NCBI GenBank assembly: GCA_963826515.1
Contig: CAWGXI010000010.1
Span: 310,001 to 374,000 of the forward strand
Length of the DNA stretch: 64,000 nucleotides
Direction of reading: 5' to 3'
Origin: DATFVJ01 sp963826515
GTDB taxonomy: Bacteria; Actinomycetota; Actinomycetes; Streptosporangiales; Streptosporangiaceae
Shown here piece after piece: positions 20,665 through 29,639 of the stretch. How positions within the stretch are numbered: the stretch's first letter is position 1; the number at the start of each line of letters is the position of its first letter. The notes below the pieces were generated by a model. That model saw only the letters and a list, made by a program, of their open reading frames with translations, did no database searches and was not told the DNA's origin. The position numbers and the translations under genes were made by a program.

Positions 20665-21432
20665 ATGACTCGGTACCTGACGAGGGACCGCATCGCCATC
20701 GCGGCTGCGCTGGCGGCACCGCTTGCGGCCGCGGTGATCCTCCTGCCGTTCCGTGCGGGCTGGTCGAACACGAACGTGGCCCTGCTGCTGGTCGTGGTGG
20801 TGGTCGGGGTAGCTGCGATCGGTAACCGGGTCGCTGGCGGTCTGGCGGCGGTGTGGGCGGCGGTCTGGTTCGATTTCTTCTTCACCCTGCCGTATGAGCG
20901 GTTCACGATTCGCAGCTCATCGGATGTGACGACCGCGGTGCTTCTGCTGCTGGTCGGCCTGGCGGTCTCGCAGTTGGCGGTTCGCGCTCGGCGGCTGCAG
21001 GTTATTGCGATCACGGACGCGGGTTACCTGGCGTTGATCCGCGAGACCGCGTCGCTCGCCCAGTCCGCCAGGTCTCCTGATGCCGTTGCCGATCACGTCA
21101 AGAACCAGCTCACCGGCCTGTTGGACCTGGAAGGATGCCGGTTCGAGTACGGTTCCCTGCTCGGTCATCCGCCGCGTCTGGCGCCCGACGGCAACGTGAT
21201 GATGGGTGACTATCGCTGGGAGTTCGAACGATGGGGGCTTCCTGCGGAGGAGATCGAGTTGCCGGTTTTCGGCCCCGGCCAGTACTACGGGCGGTTCATG
21301 CTGAAGCCAAAGCCGGGCTCGAAGCCGTCCCTGCAGGCGCGCCTGGTCGCGGTCACCCTGGCAGATCAGGCCGGGCGCGCCTTCGCCGCCACTGAGACCG
21401 CCCGCATCAACCGGACAGCCCCGGGCGACTGA
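20665..21432 (+). CDS. DUF4118 membrane protein with GAF-like tail, no kinase domain
   Basis: 255 aa. Residues about 8-115 form the four-helix DUF4118 domain known from KdpD (AAVILLPFRAGW, NRVAGGLAAVWAAVWFDFFFTLPYERF). The rest looks like a GAF-type sensor region (DAVADHVKNQLTGLLDLEGC, ADQAGRAFAA). There is no HisKA or HATPase segment and the frame ends cleanly. ATG with AGGAGG seven bases upstream. It is probably cotranscribed with the Usp gene. It could be a sensor that acts with a kinase made elsewhere. Confidence 0.8.
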   Translation: MTRYLTRDRIAIAAALAAPLAAAVILLPFRAGWSNTNVALLLVVVVVGVAAIGNRVAGGLAAVWAAVWFDFFFTLPYERFTIRSSSDVTTAVLLLLVGLAVSQLAVRARRLQVIAITDAGYLALIRETASLAQSARSPDAVADHVKNQLTGLLDLEGCRFEYGSLLGHPPRLAPDGNVMMGDYRWEFERWGLPAEEIELPVFGPGQYYGRFMLKPKPGSKPSLQARLVAVTLADQAGRAFAATETARINRTAPGD

Positions 21433-21731
21433 CGACGTGCACCGCGTGGCTCCGTGCGGCCGTTGCACCGTTCACCGTCAGCGCACCGGCTGAATTCACC
21501 CGCCTCGGCGGCACAACCCTTGGGCCGCACCTGGCCGTCGATGGCCGTGGATACCGGCAGTGCGCAGTGCGCTGAGAGCAGTCCCAGCAGCAGGTCGGGC
21601 GGCGTGTGGGGGCCCATATGCTGCAAGATGGAGCACCGCGCCGTTCCGTCCGAAAGAGTGATCCTCGGATGGGTCGGACATCGATCAGTCCTCCTCATCA
21701 CACCACGTGCCGGGCGCGGCGACTTCGGCGG
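21433..21731. other. spacer, no supported gene
   Basis: Open frames here on both strands lack ribosome sites and recognisable domains. Confidence 0.45.
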
Positions 21732-21962
21732 CTAGCGCTCGCACCCGTCCGCATGCCCGCTCTGCTCGTCCTCCGGATGCCCGTTGTACGGGCCTCGGTC
21801 ACTGACGGTCTCGCCGCAGGACTGGCACGTCCAGGCGAAAGACAGCGTGGCGAAGGTTGCGGCGTTGGCCGCGTTGGTGACGTACTCGAAGGCCATGACG
21901 CCCAGGCCCCGGACCGCACCCTCACGGAACTCCGCATCGAACTTCCGTCTCTTCTCCGGCAT
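21732..21962 (-). CDS. chimeric 76-aa ORF: IS3-type orfA start joined to a cysteine-containing small protein
   Basis: The first 16 residues (MPEKRRKFDAEFREGA) are the typical start of an IS3-family orfA, with AAGGAG five bases upstream. From residue 19 the sequence changes to MAFEYVTNAANAATFATLSF, then WTCQSCGETVSDRGPYNGHP and a final CER, resembling a small actinobacterial protein family with a CxxC motif. An insertion sequence seems to have supplied a new start to another reading frame. Whether it is expressed is unknown. Confidence 0.5.
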   Translation of the reverse strand: MPEKRRKFDAEFREGAVRGLGVMAFEYVTNAANAATFATLSFAWTCQSCGETVSDRGPYNGHPEDEQSGHADGCER

Positions 21963-22015
21963 GGCTGCTCCTTAACGCCGATGCCTTCTCGATCCGCGGG
22001 AACCTCACCTATGCC

Positions 22016-22381
22016 TTACGGCTGAGGACGCCCTGGGTCGGTCCTGTCCGGTACCGCCGATTGATCGGCGGTGGGCTGATCCGCTGCGCCAGTGACGGCC
22101 GGTTCGCCGGCTGCCCCGCCGCGTCGTAACGCTTGCCAGGACTCCGGGATTCTGACCGGCAGGTACACGAGGCGGCCAACCGGATCGTAGGGTCCTTTCC
22201 ATACCACCGTGGCGAACAGGCGTCTGACGGAGCCACGATGGCCAAGCCGGCGGTGCATCGCGACGACCATCCAGGCCAGCAGTGCTGTTGCCGCAAAGGA
22301 GAGCACCGAGTTCCCGATCACCAACACCGTCGAGGTCACCACGCCGATGGCGATGAGCAGCCACAACGTGAGGTGAGTCAC
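22016..22381 (-). CDS. small membrane protein, unknown function
   Basis: 121 aa. Residues 5-40 form one long or two short hydrophobic helices (LWLLIAIGVVTSTVLVIGNS, FAATALLAWMVVAM), followed by a basic stretch and a Pro/Asp-rich tail. GTG start with only a weak ribosome site. No family recognised. It sits among fragments in element A. Confidence 0.45.
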   Translation of the reverse strand: MTHLTLWLLIAIGVVTSTVLVIGNSVLSFAATALLAWMVVAMHRRLGHRGSVRRLFATVVWKGPYDPVGRLVYLPVRIPESWQALRRGGAAGEPAVTGAADQPTADQSAVPDRTDPGRPQP

Positions 22382-22752
22382 CGTGAGTGCCCACCCGCCG
22401 AGGTAGAGCCCTCCCTGGGCGCGGGTGTGGATTAGCGATGCGTCCGTTGCGGGTGGAAGGCGAACCTGCTGTGCAGGCGCTGGACCGGTGATGGGCGGTC
22501 AGGGGGGTCTCGTTGGTCCCGGCCAGCAGGTGCAGACGCGCCGTCCGGTTGCCGCAGCGTGCCCTTCACCCAGCAATGTTATGCCTGTCACCCAGCCCCT
22601 GACTTGTGCGCGGCGATCGCCTCGCCCGCCACCAGGTTCGCGAGAGCGACGCTGACGCCGTTTGTGCGCGGCACTCCTGGTGCGCCCGAGGAGGATGTGT
22701 CCGTCCCGATCTGATGCGGTTAACCGGAAGGACCGGTTCATCGCCTTCTCGC
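22382..22752. other. degraded stretch, no supported gene
   Basis: Short unrelated frames on both strands and no recognised domain. Confidence 0.4.
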
Positions 22753-22985
22753 TGATGACCTGGGTTGCTCGACCTGACGCTGCCCGGGCTCCCCGCACGG
22801 AGGTGCGCCGGGCCCTCCGGCAACGCTCGAATGTGCCGGTGATCATGTTGCTGCCAAGAACGCTGAGGCCGGCAAGGTGATGGGGCGGGGAGCTAGGCGC
22901 AGATGACCATGTGATGAAGCCTTTCTCTTCGCCGAGCTTGTCACGCGGATCCGTGCCGTGCTCCGCCGCCACGGGCAAATCGAGG
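22753..22985 (+). pseudogene. OmpR-family response regulator fragment, copy 1
   Basis: The sequence reads LTLPGLPGTEVRRALRQRSN and VPVIML, then by frame changes ELGADDHVMKPFS, AELVTRIRAVLRRHGQ. These are the second half of a receiver domain and the linker. Several small indels disrupt it. It is about 95 percent identical at DNA level to part of 27476-27620. It runs directly into a methylase fragment. Confidence 0.75.
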
Positions 22986-23004
22986 AAAGGCCCAACTATC
23001 AACT

Positions 23005-23475
23005 GGCCGTGTTCGATGTGGTGGGCGTGGACCTGGAGCCACAGCCTCACTACCCGTTCTCGTTCATCCAGGCCGATGCCCTGGAGTACCCGCTGGACGG
23101 GTTTGACCTGATCCACGCATCGCCAGTGTGCAAGGGCTACAGCGCAACAGCAGTACTCCACCACGTTGACCATCCCCGCCAGATCGAGGCCGTCCGGGGC
23201 CGCTTGGCCGTCAACGGCACCCCTTACGTCATTGAGAACGTCGAGGGTGCCCCGCTACGAGATCCTGTCGTGCTGTGCGGCGCGATGTTTCCTAGGAGCC
23301 TACTGAACAAGGCCTAAATTCGACCGATTGCGTTTATAAGTCCGCAGGTCAGAGCCCTGCCGACTGATCATTAATAGGGTTATTCAGCAGGTTCCTAGGG
23401 TGCGCATCTACCGGCACCGCCTATTTGAAGCCTCATTCCCCATCCCCCGACCAGCCGAGCCCGGGCATCCCAGCG
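23005..23475 (+). pseudogene. phage-type DNA cytosine methylase, broken
   Basis: The frame reads FDVVGVDLEPQPHYPFSFIQ, LIHASPVCKGYSATA, VIENVEGAPLRDPVVLCGAM, the middle of the small C5 methylases common in actinophages, with the PC motif altered to PVCKG. The N-terminal SAM-binding start is replaced by the response-regulator fragment. At MF the gene is split by a 109-bp element (23291-23399) and resumes as RIYRHRLFEASFPIPRP. Confidence 0.75.
23291..23399 (+). mobile_element. 109-bp miniature inverted-repeat element in the methylase gene
   Basis: The left end CCTAGGAGCCTACTGAACAA and the right end, read inversely, CCTAGGAACCTGCTGAATAA match at 17 of 20 positions. It falls exactly where the methylase reading stops (after MF) and restarts (RIYRHRLFE). 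It has no coding capacity. The ends resemble those of full-length actinobacterial insertion sequences, but no partner copy lies in this window. Confidence 0.78.
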
Positions 23476-23782
23476 ACCGCCGCGCCCAACCCCTACGCCC
23501 GGCAGGGAAGCAACACCGCGGCCAAGCCGACCGGCAGGCTCATAACGCCTGGCAACTATGAGCGGTCGTATGCCCGGCCTGGCGGGCTCTGGCACCTGCG
23601 CCGGCTCGTGCCGTCTCGCGCTCCCCCGTCCGCCCAGGTCGCTCCTGCCCTGTCCATGTGCAGCCGCGTACTCCCCATACGCCCCCCAGATGGGCGGCCA
23701 GTGCAAGTTATTCCAGGTAGCGGCCGTGGGGAGCATTCCCCTCCGGAGCCGTGAGCGCAGGTTCGAATCCTGTCGGGGGCAC
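23470..23782 (+). repeat. right arm of element A with its att site (23740-23782)
   Basis: Closely similar to 40035-40359 over its whole length, including GGCAGGCTCATAACGCCTGG and CTCCCCATACGCCCCCCAGA. The last 43 bases repeat the tRNA-Arg 3' half exactly. This marks the junction between element A and element B. Confidence 0.85.
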
Positions 23783-23913
23783 TCGCTACTGCCAGGGCCA
23801 ACGCGGCCGCTGAGCTGCCAGAACGGCGGCAGCGGCAAAGTACCATCCCATGCCATGTGACGACTGGAAACGCCACGAGATGACATTTTCCGCGTCCTAG
23901 GCGCGTCCCAAGA

Positions 23914-25206
23914 TCACTTCGCATCGTCCCCGTCCTCGTCCCGCCGCCGTTCGATGTGCAGTGCGCCGTACATCCGGGTGATCCACACATCTTCCAGGCC
24001 TGTCATGCACCTGGCGTAGAAGCGCATCATTACTTCCACACTGTGCCCGGCCCACGCCGCGACCTCAGTGGGCGGTACACCAGAGTTCAACCGCCATGTC
24101 ACGCCCGAGTGCCGCAGATCGTACGGTCTGCGCATCAGCGGCGTAGCCCGCTGCTCGGGAGTGAGCGAGAGCGCGCGGACCTTTTGCCAGACTTGCCACC
24201 AGGTCGACGGCTGAATCGGGTGGTCATTCTCGCTGCGGAAAAGGCAATCGTCTGGCCCGGTGCCGAAGCGCGCGATGTGCTCGCGTAGGAGTGCAACCAG
24301 CTCGGGCGGTATGGGCACCCTCCGGCTCGGCTTGCGGGCCCTTCGGGTGCTGTCCGGCCTGCCCCTTGTCCGTCCTTTCAACCCGCGATGCTCGTGGACT
24401 TGCCCGTCGTCCGTGAACGCCCTCCCGGCGGCAGGACTGGAGTCGGTGAACGTGAGATAACCCCATCCCTTGTCCGGCAGCTGGCAGCCATCTCTCGTGA
24501 GCGCGGCGACCTCGGCGGGCCGCATCATCGCGTAGTACATGCACCCGAAGAAGGCAACAAATCGCGGGCCCTGGCGCCTCCCGACATAGCTGCACGCCGC
24601 CAGCATTCCCGCTACCAACGCCGGGCTCCCAACCGATCTCGGGTCGATCGCCTCCTCAGGAGCCTGCGGCGCCGTCCAGGCTTCCGGCAGATTCCTCTTG
24701 CTCACCGGGTTCATTTCCAGCCGCTTCTTGCGCACCGCGTACGCGAACACGCGGTGGAGCACCCGGCGGCGCCGGGAGAAGTACTCCGGAGCCGCCCGCG
24801 TTCCGTCGAGGTTGACCGCCAGCGCGTCCAAGACATCACACACGGCCGACTCGTCCTCGAATGCGCTCATCGGGCGGGACGCCCTCTCCAGCCGCGCCAG
24901 CGCCCGTGCCTCCGCTCCATTAAGCGCGCCTGCGTGGCCGCCCTGGTTAAGGTCCTTCCACAGCGCTCGGCGGAGCACGGCGGCGGCTGGCTTGCCGGGA
25001 ACCTCACGCGTAGGCACGGGTACGACGCGGCTCAACGTCTCGATGATGGACACTCGGCTCTTAGCCGCCGCGTCCGGCCACGCGAACGCGACATACTCGC
25101 GAGCATGGGCCCGTAACCGCAGCCGGCGACCTTGGCTGACAACGCCGACGACCAACGCGATCGCCGCTGTCGCCGTCGTAGCAGCGCCAAGTGCCGCCAG
25201 GCCCAT
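23914..25206 (-). CDS. tyrosine site-specific integrase
   Basis: Recombinase that would integrate the element at tRNA-Arg. The catalytic domain is complete: first Arg in MMRPAEVAAL, then RPYDLRHSGVTWRL with His and second Arg, AGHSVEVM, and the Tyr in RFYARC. The core-binding region is present from about EYVAFAWPDAAAKSR. The first 35 or so residues (ALGAATTATAAIALVVGVV) look like a hydrophobic segment from another gene, so the N-terminal arm-binding domain is lost or the true start lies further in. The 3' end is 131 bp from the att core, the normal layout. Activity is doubtful. Confidence 0.85.
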   Translation of the reverse strand: MGLAALGAATTATAAIALVVGVVSQGRRLRLRAHAREYVAFAWPDAAAKSRVSIIETLSRVVPVPTREVPGKPAAAVLRRALWKDLNQGGHAGALNGAEARALARLERASRPMSAFEDESAVCDVLDALAVNLDGTRAAPEYFSRRRRVLHRVFAYAVRKKRLEMNPVSKRNLPEAWTAPQAPEEAIDPRSVGSPALVAGMLAACSYVGRRQGPRFVAFFGCMYYAMMRPAEVAALTRDGCQLPDKGWGYLTFTDSSPAAGRAFTDDGQVHEHRGLKGRTRGRPDSTRRARKPSRRVPIPPELVALLREHIARFGTGPDDCLFRSENDHPIQPSTWWQVWQKVRALSLTPEQRATPLMRRPYDLRHSGVTWRLNSGVPPTEVAAWAGHSVEVMMRFYARCMTGLEDVWITRMYGALHIERRRDEDGDDAK

Positions 25207-25635
25207 GCCTGCGCAGAGCTACGCCAGCGGGAGAAAGCGCACGCCAGCGACCGCGCACACGCCGACCACAACCAAGTCCCGCCGGCGGTCGCGGACACGA
25301 CAGCGACCGTGCCAGCCAGCGCGACGGCCTCGGCGCCGACGATGGCGACATACCGGCGATCGACGGCTTCACACCCGACCGACCTCTGCCGAACACGCCG
25401 TGCCAGCGCGGCCGTGAGCAGCACCACGACGGCCGCAATCGTGCCGGCCAGACAGACGGCTCGCAGCCACGCCGTTACGTCGCTCGGGATCCAGCTGAAC
25501 CAGACAGCGGAATCAGCGCTTCTCGAACCGCTGCACGACGGGCAACGGCGGGGTCAGGCAGCCGGCTGCTCACCGGGATCCGCGGTAGCCGACAGCGCTC
25601 CTACGCGGGACGGAGGTACGAGAACCGTGGCAACG
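25207..25635. other. possible remnant of a small membrane protein
   Basis: On the minus strand a frame from about 25490 to 25240 reads SDVTAWLRAVCLAGTIAAVV, LLTAALARRV and YVAIVGAEAVALAGTVAVVS, suggesting two membrane helices, but it lacks a clear start and merges into the integrase 5' region. It may be a decayed gene of the element. Confidence 0.35.
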
Positions 25636-26022
25636 TCAGGCCGCTTGGCGCGCCCGCGCAAGAGCGAGCCCCGCGACCCAGAAAGGCACGAGGACCCAAA
25701 CCTGTGCGCGGGTGTAGTTGCGGAGCTCCGCACGCAAGTCGACGCCGGCGAGTTCCGCGTCCAGCGCCGGCTGGCGCCAGAGGGCAAGGACGTGCACGGT
25801 GAGCGGCAGGTAGTTGGCGGCAAGCCCCAACAACCAAATCCCGAAGATCACGCCGACGGCGCCGCCCCAGGTCAGAGCCCAGACGCCGAGGGCTGCGCTG
25901 GCGACCGTCCCAAGTGCGAACTCGCCCAAGATCACCCACCGGCGACGTCGGGTCCCCCGTGTGCCATGCAGGTCGAGCGCGGCGAGCCGCCGGACGTCGA
26001 GTGTCGCGCTCGGGGGAAGCAT
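25636..26022 (-). CDS. membrane protein with three predicted helices, unknown function
   Basis: 128 aa starting MLPPSATLDVRRLAALDLHG. Hydrophobic segments are ILGEFALGTVASAALGVWAL, GVIFGIWLLGLAANYLPLTV and VWVLVPFWVAGLALARA, with the charged stretch DAELAGVDLRAELR between the second and third. The ATG is preceded by AGGAGG but with only one base between, closer than usual. No family name comes to mind with certainty. It looks intact among the fragments of element B. Confidence 0.68.
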   Translation of the reverse strand: MLPPSATLDVRRLAALDLHGTRGTRRRRWVILGEFALGTVASAALGVWALTWGGAVGVIFGIWLLGLAANYLPLTVHVLALWRQPALDAELAGVDLRAELRNYTRAQVWVLVPFWVAGLALARARQAA

Positions 26023-26553
26023 GCCTCCTACATTACGACGAATCAGCGTCACGACTGGACGAGCCGCGGCATCGGTCCACCCGGCCGCGACTCGGTCGCA
26101 AACAACGGGTCGGTGCCGGGCCCGGCCCCGGTCCTCGGGGCGCTCAGTCTGCCGGCCCCGATCGCTCTTCGCAGTTAGTCCTGGGTTGAGCGCATGCGTT
26201 CCCGTGGGCTCCGTCAGCCAGAGGGGCCCGCGACCGCATCTGCCTGCGAGTCGATCCCGGCGGGGGGATGACCCGCCTCCGCGCCGCCGTCGATGGCAAC
26301 GTAGAGACGGTGACCGGCTTCCTGCTCGCCGCCGGCGCCGAGCAGGTCGGCGCGGTCCTCGAGCGCACCGCGCTCCTCGACGCGGCGCACTCCATGCGCG
26401 TCTTGGGTCCGCCGACTGCGCCGATGGGGGAACCCCCACCGGAACACAGGCGCTGGTGCCCGCTGGTCGCGCAACGCCTGCTCGCCAGGCACTGCCGATT
26501 CCCGCAACACCCGCCCGCGAAAATGCCCGGGGAAGATAGCTCAACCGCTACAG
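26023..26553. other. no supported gene
   Basis: The plus-strand frame at 26268 (AAVDGNVETVTGFLLAAGAE, then QVGAVLERTALLDAAHSMR) has protein-like composition but no ribosome site or known family and runs into low-complexity sequence. Confidence 0.35.
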
Positions 26554-26775
26554 TCATCCGGTGGCCAGCACCGGCGCGGCTGCGGCCGGGTGGGCGGCCA
26601 GCAGCATCCCCAGCGGATCGGCCGGGCCTGCCTCGCGGCTGCCGGCCTGGCCGGCTGGCGGCACCACGCCGCCGGCGGTGACAGCGCGGGTCCGGCCGTC
26701 GGGCAGCCCGTCCCAGTGCGCCTGATCCACCACGAAGCTGCCCCGCCGCGGAATGCCAGACAAACGTGCCGCCGC
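26554..26775 (-). pseudogene. possible IS21-family IstA C-terminal fragment
   Basis: The frame reads PRRGSFVVDQAHWDGLPDGR and ends DPLGMLLAAHPAAAAPV. This resembles the tail of IS21-type transposases as I remember it. There is no catalytic domain and no IstB gene beside it. The call is tentative. Confidence 0.38.
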
Positions 26776-27341
26776 CCACACAGGCGGGGCGGACCCGTGC
26801 CGGTTCGGCCGTCTCTTCTTTGAGCCCCTTGCCGCAGCCGTCGTGGCGCATCACCCGTCGTGGCTGGCGTTGCGCCCGCTATCACCCGGCGCCGCCTGCC
26901 TGGATGGCGCGAACGTCTCTGGCGAGGCGATCACGCAGCCCGCGGCGCACACCGGCCAGGACGAGCACGACTACACGCCCCTGTCGACGCTCGCCGCACT
27001 ATTCATTCTCTTTGGGTGGGGCGGTAGTCACTAGCATCAGTGCGGCGGCCAATAATTGCGGTCGCCTTTGCAGCGATGCGGCTGCGAGATGTGTGCACGT
27101 GATGCCTGGGGCCCGGTCTCGGGCGCGGTAGCGACCGGGAAGATGGCTGACCCGCCGGCCGGGTACGAGCCGATCACGGCAGCAGATGGCCGCCCCGTTC
27201 ACTTGCGGCCAGCCTCGCCGTTTGCCATTCGCTGCGACGCGTGGGCTCAACCTTCCCCTCGCCTTCCCTTGCGCCAGCGGGAGGAACAGGCCCGAACCGC
27301 GACGGGACTACCGCTGCGTGGCCGCTACGGGATGCGGTTAA
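26776..27341. other. no supported gene
   Basis: Short frames only. I see no repeat or structured element. Confidence 0.4.
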
Positions 27342-27625
27342 GTGACATGGGTGCTCCTCGTCGAGGACGAGGAGTCGTTCAGCGACGCCCTTTCCTACCT
27401 ACCGCACAAGGAGGGTTTCGAGGTCGCGGTCTGCCCGACAGGGGCTGATGCGCTCGCAACGTTCGACTGCCGCGGTGCTGACCTGGTGCTGCTCGGCCTG
27501 ACGCTGCCCGGGCTTCCCGGCACGGAGGTGTGCCGGGCCCTCCGGCAACGCTCGAATGTGCCGGTGATCATGTTGACTGCCAAGGACACTGAGGCCGGCA
27601 AGGTGATGGGGCTCCGGGCAGTGCA
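27342..27625 (+). pseudogene. OmpR-family response regulator fragment, copy 2
   Basis: From a GTG the frame reads MTWVLLVEDEESFSDALSYL, GADLVLLGLTLPGLPGTEV and SNVPVIMLTAKDTEAGKVMG: the receiver domain with the acidic pair, but the usual phospho-acceptor Asp in LLDL is Gly (LLGL). It stops matching after KVMG and the DNA-binding domain is absent. It overlaps in content with the fragment at 22753-22985, with which it shares long identical stretches. Confidence 0.75.
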
Positions 27626-28115
27626 TGGGCAGGTCGCTCTCCGCCATGTCGCGGTGTTGGTCGCTGGCCGACGGCTTGCTGTACCCGTGTGCGGTACGGA
27701 TTCGCCTGGCCGGGCTCTTGCTGGCGCAGGGACGCGACCACGTTGCTCAGGCCGGATGCAGGTACCGGCTATCGTAGTCTCGCCAGTGCGGTCGCCCGTC
27801 TGGCCAGCGAATGTGGACAAACCACCGCCCGTGGCCAGCCAGCAAGCCAAGCACGCGGCAGGTGTGCCGGGGGCCATCGCTGTACAACGCGAGTGCCTTG
27901 GCTTCCCTCGCCGGGGCGATCGCTTACCCCCCGGCGCCCGGGAGGCCGGGCCCCGTTATGGCTCGTACTGCGGCTCCTGTCGCCGTGACAGGGCTCCGAC
28001 GGCGGCAAGGCCTTCAACTAGGTCCCCTAGACCCGGACTACCGTAATGTCTATTGTGCGTGGGGCGGTGGCGGGAAGACCTCGGCGCGGGCTCGCCGACA
28101 ACGGGGAGGGTGAAC
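27626..28115. other. no supported gene
   Basis: A plus-strand stretch near 27665-27760 (SLADGLLYPCAVRIRLAGLL) may be a fragment of a TPR-type regulator, but this is weak. The right end should hold the promoter of the next gene. Confidence 0.35.
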
Positions 28116-28631
28116 ATGGGCCTGAGAGACCGGATACGAGGCGCCGAAGGTCATGCCGGCCGGCGCTACCGGATGCAGGAGAAGTTGCTGTCGATCGGTG
28201 ACGACTACTGGATTGAAGACGAGACCGGTCAGCGGGTCTTCAAAGTCGACGGCAAGGCCGTACGGGTCCGCGACACCTTCGTGCTCAAGGACGCGTCGGG
28301 CAGCGAGGTCGCGAAGATCCAAGAACACAAGCTAAGTGTGCGCGACAAGATGAAGATCGAGATGGGCGGCCGCAGTGCGACTGTCCACAAGGCCGTTGCC
28401 GGGATCCGCGACCGCTACAAGATCGACGTAGATGGCGGGCCGGACCTGAGTGCCCACGGAAACGTCGTCGACCACGAATACAAGATCGAGCAGGACGGCG
28501 ACACGGTGGCAACTGTCTCGAAAAGCTGGTTCCGGGTCCGTGACACCTATGGCGTCGAGATTGCGCCGGAACAAGACGATGCGCTCATCCTCGCGGTCAC
28601 GGTGTGCATGGACTCGATGGCGCGCGGATAG
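28116..28631 (+). CDS. LURP-one-related (LOR/DUF567) family protein
   Basis: 171 aa with the repeated-strand pattern of the tubby-like LOR fold: YRMQEKLLSIGDDYWIEDE, RVFKVDGKAVRVRDTFVLKD, VAKIQEHKLSVRDKMKIEM and IEQDGDTVATVSKSWFRVRD. The start is the ATG at 28116 with GGAGG six bases upstream. Bacterial members are cytoplasmic or membrane-associated beta proteins of unclear role. It is isolated and apparently intact in element B. Confidence 0.88.
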   Translation: MGLRDRIRGAEGHAGRRYRMQEKLLSIGDDYWIEDETGQRVFKVDGKAVRVRDTFVLKDASGSEVAKIQEHKLSVRDKMKIEMGGRSATVHKAVAGIRDRYKIDVDGGPDLSAHGNVVDHEYKIEQDGDTVATVSKSWFRVRDTYGVEIAPEQDDALILAVTVCMDSMARG

Positions 28632-28744
28632 CCGCTCGACCTCATTCCACGGTGTGACAAGCCGGGTGGCCGACTGGCCCGTGAGCAGATCGACGACGCC
28701 TTCGCCGCTATCGCGCGGCCAGCGTGTGGCCGAGACGGAGTGGG

Positions 28745-29135
28745 GTCGATGCTGCGGCACCGGTTCAGCTGGAACGGCTGTCGATGTCCGGGGCGCTTGC
28801 TTACAAGCCGGACGGCGGATAGGCGGCGCTGATGTTCCAGATCAAGGAAGGCTCCTGCAACAGCGAGCCGCTGATCAGGTTCCTCGACGACCTGCACGAG
28901 CACGTCGCCGACGCGAACGTCACCATGATCAAGGGATAACCTGTCCTCGCACAAGTCCAGGGCCATGAAGGCCTGGGTCGCCACCCAGCACAGCTGGCTG
29001 GTAGCTGAGCTGCTGCCCGCTTACGCCCACGACCTCAACCCGATCGAGATGGGCTGGGGCAACGTCAAGGTCGGCGAGCTGGACAACCTCTGCCCGGACA
29101 CCATCGACGAGGCGCGGGCCGCCGCTGAGTCCGGG
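28745..29135 (+). pseudogene. IS630-family transposase remnant
   Basis: Across several frames the sequence reads RHRFSWNG, MFQIKEGSCNSEPLIRFLDD, LSSHKSRAMKAWVATQHSW, then LLPAYAHDLNPIEMGWGNVK and LCPDTIDEARAAA, the second half of the DDE domain. The expected IWDN-type motif reads IKG followed by a stop. It has neither a start nor terminal repeats. Confidence 0.8.
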
Positions 29136-29281
29136 CCCGGACGGGTAGCGGGAGTTGCGGACCGCGATCGCGCCGACGACCAGCTCGGCGACCTCGACGC
29201 AGCATCCGCTGGGATTGCTGACCCGGCTCTTACCCCAGCACGCCGCCAGCTGATCAGCCGGGACACCATTGGTGACCTGCA

Positions 29282-29378
29282 TCATCGCTCTTCGCGCATC
29301 CACACGTCTTCCAGTCCGGTCATGCAGCTGGCGTAGACGCGCATCAGTACCTCGACGCTGTGCCCGCCCAGGCATCGC
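29282..29378 (-). pseudogene. tyrosine recombinase C-terminal fragment
   Basis: The minus strand reads GGHSVEVLMRVYASCMTGLE and DVWMREER before a stop, matching the last segment of the integrase at 23914, including the catalytic Tyr. It is too short to function. It shows that a second, related integrase gene once existed in element B. Confidence 0.8.
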
Positions 29379-29384
29379 GGACCC

Positions 29385-29545
29385 GGGCCGGATCGACCGG
29401 CAGAAGCCCTGGCTGCGGATCGTCACCGGCATCGAAATCGCGTTTATCACCGTGACGGATCTGTTCGCCGCCGTCCTTCTGGTCCGCGACATCATCACCA
29501 ACAACAAGGTCTTCGCGAATAATGCCACCGGGTTACTGGCTACCG
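29385..29545 (+). pseudogene. fragment of a conserved actinobacterial membrane protein
   Basis: The frame reads DPGRIDRQKPWLRIVTGIEI, AFITVTDLFAAVLLVRDII and NNATGLLATGG: two membrane helices and the loop of a widespread actinobacterial protein of unknown role. It has neither start nor end of the family and is joined to an integrase fragment. Confidence 0.55.
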
Positions 29546-29639
29546 GAGGGTTGCTCGCTGGTGGTTGGCCGGCCAATAGCGGCGGCTCGGCGCGTTCTCT
29601 TCCGAACTTCCCCGCCAGTGAGTGTGTTGCCGGGCTGGG

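Noticed and set aside
26268..26681. Plus-strand 137-codon frame in element B
   Set aside because: First third looks protein-like but there is no ribosome site, no known family, and the remainder is low-complexity.
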